Of a DNA stretch of 64,000 nt, positions 20,813 through 29,107 are shown piece after piece. How positions within the stretch are numbered: the stretch's first letter is position 1; the number at the start of each line of letters is the position of its first letter. The position numbers were made by a program, and so were the translations under genes. The stretch comes from Branchiostoma floridae (taxonomy: Eukaryota > Chordata > Leptocardii > Amphioxiformes > Branchiostomatidae), in NCBI RefSeq assembly GCF_000003815.2, contig NC_049988.1, forward strand, positions 22,413,461-22,477,460, given 5' to 3'. The notes under the pieces were generated by a model, which saw nothing but the letters and a program-made list of their open reading frames with translations, made no database searches and was not told where the DNA came from.

Positions 20813-22870
20813 TTTTCCCGTGTGAGTTCTCATATGTTGGGATAACTGAGACTTCCGAGTTGTCCTGTACCCACACTCCCCACACATGTAGGGTTTATCA
20901 CCGGTGTGAATGGCTAGATGTTTCTTCAAGTTGGACTTATATGCAGTAGAAAAGTCACACTGGTCACACTTGTAGGGTTTTTCACCGGTATGAGTTCTCA
21001 TATGTTCGGATAAGGTACACTTTCGAGCTGTCCTAAACCCGCACTCTCTACACATGTAGGGTTTCTCACCTGTGTGTTTGGCTAGATGTTGGTCGAAATG
21101 ACATTTCCTTGCTGTAGAATAGTCACACTGGTCACACTTGTAGGGTTTTTCACCGGTGTGACTTTTCATATGTATGGATAAGGCAGATTTCTGGGCTGTC
21201 CTATACCCACACTCCCCACACATGTGGGGTTTGTCACCGGTGTGTTTGGCTAGATGTCGATCCAAAGTGGATTTCAGGGCAGCAGAATAGTCACACTGGT
21301 CACACTTGTAGGGTTTTTCTCCTGTATGAGTTCTCATATGGTCGGCTAAATGAGACTTCTTAGCTGTCCTGTACCCACACTCCCCACACATGTAGGGCTT
21401 ATCACCAGTGTGTTTGGCTAGATGTAGGTCCAAACCGGATTTTTGTGCAGCAGAATAGTCACACTGGTCACACTTGTAGGGTTTGTCACCAGTATGAGTT
21501 CTCATATGCATGGATAAGGCATATTTCTGAGCTGTCCTGTACCCACACTCCCCACACATGTGAGGCCTATCACCTGTGTGTATGGCTAGATGACAATCCA
21601 AAGTGGCCTTCACTGCAGCAGAATAGTCACACTGGTCACACTTGTAGGGTTTTTCTCCTGTATGAGTTCTCATATGTATGGATAATTTAGACTTCTGAGC
21701 TGTCCTGTATCCGCACTCCCCACACATGTGGGGTTTGTCGCCAGTGTGTATGGCTTGATGTCGGTTAAACATGGACTTATATGCAGCCGAAAAGTCACAC
21801 TGGTCACACTTGAGTGGTTTTTCTCCTGTGTGTGTTCTCATGTGTACAGATAAGTGAGACTTTTGAGTTGCCCTGTACCCACACTCCCCACACATGTAGG
21901 GTTTATTACCAGTGTGTCTGGCTATATGCTGGTCCAAACTGTACTTCTGTGCAGCAGAATAGTCACACTGGTCACACTTGAATGGTTTTTCCCCCGTGTG
22001 TGTTCTCATGTGTTGGGATAAGGCAGATTTCCAAGATGTCCTGTAGCAACACTCCCCACACATGAAGGGCTTATCACCAGTGTGTTTGGCTAGATGTTGG
22101 TTCAAGTTGGAAAACTGAGCAGTAGAATAGTTACACTGGAAACACTTGAATGGTTTTTCCCCTGTGTGTGTTCTCATGTGTTGAGATAAGTGAGACTCAC
22201 ATGCTGCCCTGTACCCACATACCCTGCACATGAAGGGTTTCTCACCAGTTTTTGCTTTCGGTTGACTGACCAAACTTGTTTTGCTCGCTGTTGGCTGGTC
22301 TTTGGTTTCACTTGTATCCTGGTCACCTAAAAATCCTGCAGGAGACCCATCATCGACGTTCTGGGGAACAGCAGTAGGAGACCCATCATCGACGTTCTGG
22401 GGAACAGCAGTAGGAGACCCATCCCAGACGTTCTGGGGAACAGCAGTAGGAGACCCATCCCAGACGTTCTGGGGAACAGCAGTAGGAGACCCATCATCGA
22501 CGTTCTGGGGAACAGCAGTAGGAGACCCATCACAGACGTTCTGGGGAACAGCAGAAGGAGACCCATCACCAACGTTCTGTGGAACAGAAGTAGGAGACCC
22601 ATCACCGACGTTGTGGGGAACAGCAGTAGGAGACCCATCACCAACGTTCTGTGGAACAGCAGTAGGAGACCCATCACCGACGTTGTGCGGAACAGCAGTA
22701 GGAGACCCATCACCAACGTTCTGAGGAACAGCAGTAGGAGACCCATCACCAACGTTCTGGGGAACAGCAGTAGGAGACCCATCACCAACGTTCTGAGGAA
22801 CAGCAGTAGGATACCCATCACAGACGTTCTGGGGAACAGCAGTAGGAGACCCATCACCTTTTTCTGCCAT
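20792..22870 (-). CDS. ZNF-3: C2H2 zinc-finger protein with 12-residue N-terminal repeat, 3' truncated
   Basis: The predicted protein is 692 residues, started at 22870 (MAEKGDGSPTAV) directly after a splice acceptor, as in ZNF-2. Residues 5-184 are 14 full copies of a 12-residue unit (GDGSPTAVPQNV type) plus a diverged fifteenth; the sister genes have only two. A linker with KDQPTASKTSLVSQP is shared with ZNF-2. Seventeen C2H2 fingers follow, alternating MCGECGYRT and CDQCDYSA types. Finger 17 ends at HMRTHTGK, after which seven unrelated residues (TMLMNE and stop) come from the inserted LINE tail. It may still be a working DNA-binding protein, since most fingers keep all four metal ligands. 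Intron 1 is lengthened by two insertions. The presumed noncoding first exon ends near 25275. Confidence 0.88.
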   Translation of the reverse strand: MAEKGDGSPTAVPQNVCDGYPTAVPQNVGDGSPTAVPQNVGDGSPTAVPQNVGDGSPTAVPHNVGDGSPTAVPQNVGDGSPTAVPHNVGDGSPTSVPQNVGDGSPSAVPQNVCDGSPTAVPQNVDDGSPTAVPQNVWDGSPTAVPQNVWDGSPTAVPQNVDDGSPTAVPQNVDDGSPAGFLGDQDTSETKDQPTASKTSLVSQPKAKTGEKPFMCRVCGYRAACESHLSQHMRTHTGEKPFKCFQCNYSTAQFSNLNQHLAKHTGDKPFMCGECCYRTSWKSALSQHMRTHTGEKPFKCDQCDYSAAQKYSLDQHIARHTGNKPYMCGECGYRATQKSHLSVHMRTHTGEKPLKCDQCDFSAAYKSMFNRHQAIHTGDKPHMCGECGYRTAQKSKLSIHMRTHTGEKPYKCDQCDYSAAVKATLDCHLAIHTGDRPHMCGECGYRTAQKYALSMHMRTHTGDKPYKCDQCDYSAAQKSGLDLHLAKHTGDKPYMCGECGYRTAKKSHLADHMRTHTGEKPYKCDQCDYSAALKSTLDRHLAKHTGDKPHMCGECGYRTAQKSALSIHMKSHTGEKPYKCDQCDYSTARKCHFDQHLAKHTGEKPYMCRECGFRTARKCTLSEHMRTHTGEKPYKCDQCDFSTAYKSNLKKHLAIHTGDKPYMCGECGYRTTRKSQLSQHMRTHTGKTMLMNE
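22335..22866 (-). repeat. 36-bp coding minisatellite of ZNF-3
   Basis: Fifteen tandem 36-bp units (plus-strand core GGAACAGCAGTAGGAGACCC) code for the 12-residue N-terminal repeat. The first residue of each unit varies between G, C, D and W while the rest is nearly fixed. All reading frames of both strands are open here, so the reverse-strand frames are by-products. Confidence 0.92.
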
Positions 22871-23189
22871 GTCAAACCTAATGGAAAAGAAAATTATTAG
22901 AAGAGAAATAGTCCAAACAAAACTAGAAGATTGCAAGCAAATAAATAATGTTAACTTTTGCATGGTCTGGCCTATCAAGCGGTTTGGTGATTTTTTTTTC
23001 TAATTGTTGTATTTTACAACTACAATATATATATATATATATATACATATTGGCCATTAAAATTCTTTTCAATATACTGGACTCTACAAGTCGTGTTCAG
23101 CATAAGGTGACTTGAGGTAGTAAAAATCATGATATATATTCCCTAGAAGGAATTAGTTTTTTTCTTTTTTTCGTCACAAAATTTATACT

Positions 23190-23264
23190 TTCCAAGCAGA
23201 GGTTGAGAGCAGCAGTAATGTTTCTGACTACTACTATATCTACGTGACTCAGCCTCTGCTTGGA
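23190..23264. mobile_element. Small palindromic insertion, relative of 32546-32664
   Basis: The arms CCAAGCAGAGGTTGAG and CTCAGCCTCTGCTTGG can form a hairpin. The interior GACTACTACTATATCTACG is shared with the element at 32546. It interrupts 'cgtcacaaaatttaca', which is continuous in ZNF-1. The flanks AATTTATA and CATTTACA could be a decayed 8-bp target duplication. Confidence 0.65.
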
Positions 23265-23284
23265 CAGTACAACATTTACAGCTC

Positions 23285-24818
23285 TACCAGACTCCGGATC
23301 GCTGGAAAATCGTAGAAATGGAACAATTAGAGGACTAAGCCGGCCAGAGAACTACATTGTATAGCCGGCTAGGGAACAGCACGCAATCCATGAAGTCTGT
23401 CGGATGTCGCTATCTTCTAATGATATTAAATTAATCCACCAATTATTTGTACAAAGGAAGTAGCTCAGCGCTGAAGATAATTTAAGCCGTAAGTCACGTC
23501 TCGCAGCAGGGCACGTCTTGCAGCGTTTGGCAAACTCGGGCCTTTTTTGGTGCAAACGTCAAATTGTGCTCGGCATCAAATCGCATCTATAAGAATATTT
23601 GCAAACGAATTCATGCAGAGTGTGCGTGTTTCTGTAGAGTGTGCGCGTGTCTGCAGTGTGTGCGCGTGTCTGTAGAGTGTGCGCGTGTCTGTAGAGTGTG
23701 CGCGTGTCTGCAGTGTGTGCACGGGGATGCAGTGTGTGCACGTGTCTGCAGAGTGTGCACGTGTCTGCAGAGTGTGCGCGTGTCTGCAGAGTGTGCGGGT
23801 GTCTGCAGAGAGTGCGCGTGTCTGCAGAGTGTGCGGGTGTCTACAGAGTGTGCGCGTCTCTGCAGAGTGTGCGCGTGTCTGCAGAGTGTGCGTGTGGCTG
23901 CAGAGTGTGAGTGTCTGCAGAGAGTGCGGGTGTCTGCAAAGTGTGCACCTGTCTGCAGAGTGTGCGCGTGTCTGCAGAGTGTGCGCGTGTCTGCAGAGTG
24001 TGCTGGTGTCTGCAGAGTGTACGCGTGTCTGCAGAGTGTGCGTGTGTCTGCAGAGTGTGCGGGTGTCTGCAGAGAGTGCGCGTGTCTGCAGAGTGTGCGC
24101 TTGGCTGCAGAGTGTGCGCTTGGCTGCAGAGTGTGCATGCATCTGCAGTGTGTGCGCGTGGCTGCAGAGTGTGCAGTGGCTGCAGAGTGTGCGTGTGTCT
24201 GCAGAGTGTGCGCGTGGCTGCAGAGTGTGCGCCTGTCTGCAGAGTGTGCGTGTCTGCAGAGTGTACGCGTGTCTGCAGAGTGTGCGCGTGTCTGCAGATT
24301 GTGCGCTTGGCTGCAGAGTGTGCGCGTGTCCACAGAGTGTGCGCGTGGCTGCAGAGTTTGCGCGTGTCTGCAGAGTGTGCGCGTGTCTGCAGAGTGCACG
24401 TGTCTGCAGGTCGTGCGCATGGTTGCAGATTGCGCATGTCTGCAGAGTGTGCGCGTGGCTGCAGAGTGCGCGTGACTGCAGTGTAAGCATGTCTGCAGAG
24501 TATGATCGGTCTGTAGAGCATGCGCGTGGCTGCAGTGTGAGCGTGGCTGCGGAGTTTGCGGGTGTCTGCAGAGTGTGCGCTATTTTCAGAGGAAGGTCAC
24601 AAGTGACAGGCTCGTCGCTCCTGATTGCAATAAAAGGGCTATTTAGCCTCTTAGCACCCATTAGATAGCTATTCAAACAATCAAACAAGATAGCGAAATC
24701 CGACAGACTCCATGGATTGCGTGCTGTTCCCAAGCCGGCTATAGTTCTCTGGTTGGCTTACTCCTCTATTTGTTCCATTTCTACGATGATTTTTTCAGCG
24801 GTAAAGAGTCTGTTGGAG
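23285..24818. mobile_element. 1.5-kb inverted-repeat element carrying a 19-bp satellite
   Basis: Arms of about 130 bases (23285-23415 and 24672-24818) are inverted copies. Shared text includes ATCGTAGAAATGGAACAA, GGGAACAGCACGCAATCCAT and GTCTGTCGGAT. Between them lies a satellite array (23610-24590). ZNF-1 at about 3420-3440 shows the uninterrupted site (ACAGCTCTGTCATTTTAGCT), so the whole unit was inserted into the intron. No transposase is present. Confidence 0.75.
23610..24590. repeat. 19-bp tandem satellite (~50 copies)
   Basis: The unit is approximately GTGTGCGCGTGTCTGCAGA. Since 19 is not a multiple of three, translation gives a 19-residue super-repeat that visits all three frames. This explains the long open frames on both strands (up to 385 codons on the minus strand); none is taken as a gene. 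Confidence 0.95.
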
Positions 24819-25274
24819 ACTACATTTTAGCTCCAAATCTCTTGTGATTGCCTACAGTTCATAGCTAGTAAAAGCACCTCATAAAAGCGCCTCCCGCAAT
24901 ACAATAGACTCTTTCAATGACCTACTTGACTCCAGCGGCTTCTTGAGTAGAATTATCGGTCGCCTGTTGGGTAGACTAGCCGTTTAAAGAAGATCTGTTT
25001 AAGTCTTAGAAAAAAAGAAACACAATCTCCAGTTGCCATGGTGATAGCTGTCTGGTCAGTTTATTATTTGTTTGAAGAAGTGAAACAAACTGAATAAAAA
25101 CAAGTCATGTTTTCCTTTGTTTCAGTGAAGGCAAAGATGCCACCCTCCCATTTTGTCAGCCCGAAAAATCTTACATAATTTTCTGTCTAACGTTGCCCAA
25201 ATACCATAGAAATGTTCTCTATCCCCTATAGCTTATAATAATGCAGTCATGTTGTATGTATATCTCGTTCTTAC

Positions 25275-25400
25275 CTGCTTCCAGTAACGATTATTACCTC
25301 CGCACAATCCTGCTTTTGTCTTGCAGGCGTCTGTCTGGAGCAGCAAGGGGTGAAAGGTGACTGGTACTGTGGGCCGGGGTTGAAAGGTCATTTGATGCCT
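25275..25400 (-). other. Probable noncoding first exon of ZNF-3
   Basis: Homologous to 9654-9765. The minus-strand donor reads GGAAGCAG followed by GTAAGAACGA at 25274. The conserved block includes GAAAGGTGACTGGTACTGTG and 'attattacctccgcacaatcct' on the plus strand. Confidence 0.55.
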
Positions 25401-26140
25401 GCTTACCCAGTATTGTGTTGTATATGGGTTTTGTATGAGCCTTTTTCTTCTCTAGATTTTTATCTAGATTAGGCACCTTACACGGTGATACAATCATGAA
25501 TGTGTCCTGTTGTATGCCTTTGTATTTAAACAGGCTTGATAATTCGATACTACCGTAGCTATATATAGGGCCACAATTTGGCTGTGGTTTTAGAAAAATA
25601 GATTATTAAACGTTAAACCTGTTTTGTTTTCCTCAACCCAATTAGGCGCTGCCATTTTAAATTTTGAAGTCACCAGGTGGCCGTATTGTTTCCAGTCACC
25701 AATGGCCACCGATTTCACTCATTCGTTACCTTACTAGTTACATTGTTATAAACATTAACCTGTCATACAACTACATGTACTGGCTAAATTTGCCTCATCA
25801 ATGAGGAAATGCTGAAATCCTACGTATTAAAACATCACTAGCTACTTAGGACTCTTGTTGCAGTTAACATGTTTTTGACAATATATCCACAACGATAAAA
25901 GAGTTGCGACTGCAAAAAACAAACTACGAACATACAGACTATTAAAACAATCTTATAAAGAAGAAGAATACCTCACATTTCTCTAGAGTGTTGCGTACTT
26001 CAGAGGCCCAACATGTAGAACCTGATGCTTCTAAATCCATTTGGCACAAGAGAGCATCTGCTTGAAGGCTGTCAGCTGGCACGTTCTTGCTAAGTCGAAT
26101 GAAATACTTGATGGTATTTAGGGAGGCCTCCAGATCAAAG
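25401..26140. other. Upstream of ZNF-3, no gene seen
   Basis: AT-rich intergenic DNA, presumably the promoter side of ZNF-3. No exon recognised. Confidence 0.4.
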
Positions 26141-26149
26141 AATATGCCA

Positions 26150-26530
26150 ATTTTGTAGTTTAGGGAAAGTAGAAGATGAAGTACATTTTACTATGGATTG
26201 TCCTTTGTATGATAACGATAGGACCATTTTATTTGACTATGTGTTAAGTAAATATCCCCACTTTAGATACTTGAATAGTAAAGAGAAATTTATATTCCTG
26301 ACAGCTTTTGACAAACCAACTCTAACCAACCATATAGCTAGCTACATTTATACAATTACCAAGAAGCGAGAGGAAGTCGAATGTCCTAGAATAGATTAGA
26401 CGCACATCTGCATATATAGAAGATGTGTATGATTGTTTCCATTGTTACATTTATGTGATTCTTACCGTGTGACCTGTACTTAGCCCAGTGGGGCAAAAAT
26501 GTGCAATAAAGGTCTTCATTAAAAATATAT
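26150..26530 (+). mobile_element. 5'-truncated LINE, ORF2 carboxyl end and 3' tail
   Basis: The plus-strand frame to 26397 reads ...MDCPLYDNDRTILFD... and ends ...KKREEVECPRID, a zinc-knuckle-like carboxyl end seen in LINE ORF2 proteins (H..F..CP.Y pattern). A short 3' region follows with GTGACCTGTACTTAGCCCAG, an AATAAA signal at about 26506 and an (AT)n tail. The same 3' end is inserted in ZNF-3. Confidence 0.75.
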
Positions 26531-26564
26531 ATATATATATTGTATCTCTATATCTATAACGTAG

Positions 26565-26745
26565 AGGTTACCCCACTAACAGCCCCTTCTGGGGCAGTGT
26601 TGGGGAGGGGGATGTCTGCGCTAAGGTGGTCAGGCCTCTAATCTCCAAGCAGATCCTACGGTATCATAAGACAGTATCAAAAACTGCCAGAGGAGTGAAG
26701 CTGGCTTAGGAGTCTGTTTTGCTACCAGAAAAGTTAGCACCAAAC
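26565..26745. repeat. Dispersed repeat, copy 1
   Basis: Shares TAATCTCCAAGCAGATCC, then GTATCAAAA.CTG, then AGGAGTG.AGC.GGC.TAGGAGT with 54010-54100. Only two copies are seen, and the ends are not defined. Confidence 0.5.
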
Positions 26746-27410
26746 TGGAAGGAGGGCAATTAGCACCTACACTGCAAGCACAGTTTGAATGGGAAACAAT
26801 TGGATGTTAATAGCCTTTGTACTTGTTCTAGCCGACTGGAAGCAGATTCTACATGGCAAATGTACACCTCTTGGCTAACAATACTCCTTGGCCAGTTAGG
26901 TACTATCTTATGCCATTGTAGAATTTGCTTGGAGATTACAGGCCTTCTGCCTGGCAGGGAAAGACTCGACTCTGGGAGCCATCAGGACAGTACCTTTCCG
27001 GGTGTTCCACTGTGGAATTGTGCATGGTATATGTGACTTCTGCCGTGATGAATATGTACCAACCACACTGACACAAAATAAAGGCTTCACAAATACAGAT
27101 AACGTTTAGGGGAGCCAACATACAGAGGAGAGATATCACCTGCTTTGCACCCTCCTCCATTGTAATGGTCAAGTTTGATGAACAAGTAAACAAACAAAGC
27201 TACAGTGAAACTATGGGCTGGAATAACAATATTTTGTGACAAAAACTACCTCTACAGTAGAAACTATTAGCAACATAAACCAAGTACCTGATCTCATTGG
27301 AAAGATAACACTTTTTGTATAGCACTCTTTGTGCAATCTTGTTGTGGCTTGAGGAACAAACTGTTCTAAGTACATGTTTACTTTTCAGCAGTTCAATTTT
27401 GTCTCATCCA
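26746..27410. other. No gene seen
   Basis: Intergenic DNA with short open frames only (for example 26785-27036) that show no family features. Confidence 0.4.
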
Positions 27411-27414
27411 GTAA

Positions 27415-28800
27415 CAATACTAACAACGTTAAGTACTAAGAATACTAGGAATGCTATCATAAAATACTATTTCTTTTGAATGACACCATGCCAAATGACT
27501 ATCAGTGCAACACACAAACATAGTATCATGTAACCAGATGTTATATCAAATAAAACCATGATGTGCACCACATATCGTCTAATTTAGTAACAATACTAAG
27601 AACGTTAAGTGCTAAGACTACAAGTTATGCTATCATGAAATACTAAGAATGCTTAATACTAAGAATACTAGGAACGCTATCATCAAATGAACAACACATA
27701 CAACCTGAATTGTACATGAAATACAAAGTATGTGTATAGAACACATAAAGGACTATTTCTTTTGAATGACACCACACCAAATGACTTTCAGTGCAACACA
27801 CACACATAGTATCATGTAACCAGATGTTATATCAAATAAAACCATGATGTGCACCACATATTGTCTAATTTAGTAACACTACTAAGAACGTTAAGTACTA
27901 AGAATACTAGGAATGCTATCATAAAATACTAAGAATGCTAAATACAAAAAAAAAAAATGTACTAGGAACACTACTAGTATCATAACATGAACAACGCATA
28001 CAACCTGAATTGTACATGAAATAAAAAGTATGTGTATAGAACACATAAAGGACTATTTCTTTTGAATGACACCATACCAAATGACTATCAGTGCAACACA
28101 CACACATAGTATCATGTAACCAGATCAAGATGTTATATCATAAAATGAACAGCACATACAACCTGATTGTACAAGAAATACAAAGTATGTGTATACAACA
28201 CCAGGGCTCGAAATACTGGGTGCAGGTGCACCCAAAATTGGAGCTGTGCACCCAATTATTTTGCACCCCAGGGTGCACGCAAATATTTTCTTAGGTTTAT
28301 GTATAAGATATCAAAGTATACTAGTATACGTCATATTCTTGGCATCTAAGTGTTAGAAAGATAATAAAATGTCTGTCATGGTACTTGCTTAAGAATTTGA
28401 TAGCTTGTAACTAAGTTTTATTATTAGGTTATTGCTTAAATTTAAGTAGTGCACCCAAAAAATTTTGGGTGCACCCAATTTTTTAAGGTGAGTGCACCAG
28501 TGCACCTAATCCCCAAAATGAAGTTCGAGCCCTGAACACATATAACTATTCTTCTGGATGGCTCCATGCCGAACGATATCAGTGCAACATTGAACACACA
28601 CACAGTATCAGGTAACAAGATGTTTCGTAGTATATAACCATGACAAAAAACCTGAACATATGAAGTATGTGTACACAACACATAGGACTATTCTTCTAGG
28701 TGACACTAAACCCAATGACTATCAGTGCAACATTGAACACACACAGATTATCAGACAACAAAACCACCTTGTTCTTACTAAGAAACAAACAAGGGTTGAT
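27415..28800. repeat. Tandem array, ~290-bp unit, with inserted MITE
   Basis: Units contain 'tactaagaacgttaagt', GGACTATTTCTTTTGAATG, CACACATAGTATCATGTAAC and ATGATGTGCACCACATAT. Recognisable copies begin near 27415, 27590, 27870 and 28140. The last unit is split by the element at 28202-28534 and resumes at 28535. A partial unit follows to about 28770. Confidence 0.8.
28202..28534. mobile_element. MITE with 5-bp target duplication, copy 1
   Basis: The ends CAGGGCTCGAAATA and TTCGAGCCCTG are inverted, and the element is flanked by AACAC on both sides (28197-28201 and 28535-28539). Sister units of the surrounding tandem array show the site without the insertion. The ends carry subterminal GTGCACCC motifs in both orientations. 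Length is 333 bp and no reading frame is present. A hAT-type element, possibly of the hAT5 group reported to make 5-bp duplications, is the best guess. Confidence 0.85.
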
Positions 28801-28908
28801 AGCTGGAAACAAATGGGTATAAAAAATATAGTTCTCTCCTCGTGACGGAATGAAGAAATCGGCCACATGATCAGATGTTTCTTTCTACTTGTACATGTGA
28901 AACAAACG

Positions 28909-29040
28909 AGGGCTCATGTCTTTGAAGTAAAGTGCTACTTTAAGTACATAACGAGGGCTCATGTCTTAGAGGCAAAGTGCTACTTTAAGTACATAACGAG
29001 GGCTCATGTCTTAGAGGCAAAGTGCTACTTTAAGTACATG
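28909..29040. repeat. Tandem repeat, ~51-bp unit, three copies
   Basis: Three near-identical copies of a unit beginning ACGAGGGCTCATGTCTTAGA and ending AAGTGCTACTTTAAGTACAT. Confidence 0.9.
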
Positions 29041-29107
29041 TACATGTATATCTAAGCCTTGGTGAGGGCATACAGCAAAGACTAACAGCAGCACTAGTGA
29101 TGTAAAA

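Larger units (their letters stand above)
22878..25274 (-). other. ZNF-3 intron 1 with nested insertions
   Basis: The intron runs from the donor after 25275 to the acceptor before the start codon. Blocks homologous to the ZNF-2 intron lie at 22880-23190, around 23265-23284, and at 24819-25270. The intervening sequences (23190-23264 and 23285-24818) are absent from ZNF-1 and ZNF-2 and are therefore insertions. Confidence 0.75.

Noticed and set aside
22281-22900. Plus-strand and alternative minus-strand frames over the ZNF-3 leader
   Set aside because: They are shadows of a 36-bp repeat; only the frame continuous with the fingers is supported by the paralogues.
23610-24590. CRISPR-like array
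   Set aside because: Units are contiguous with no spacers, there are no cas genes, and the genome is eukaryotic.
23564-24733. Long open frames of up to 385 codons on both strands, rich in Cys/Val or His/Thr
   Set aside because: They follow a 19-bp tandem unit read in all frames, have no start context or splice sites, and sit inside an inserted inverted-repeat element.
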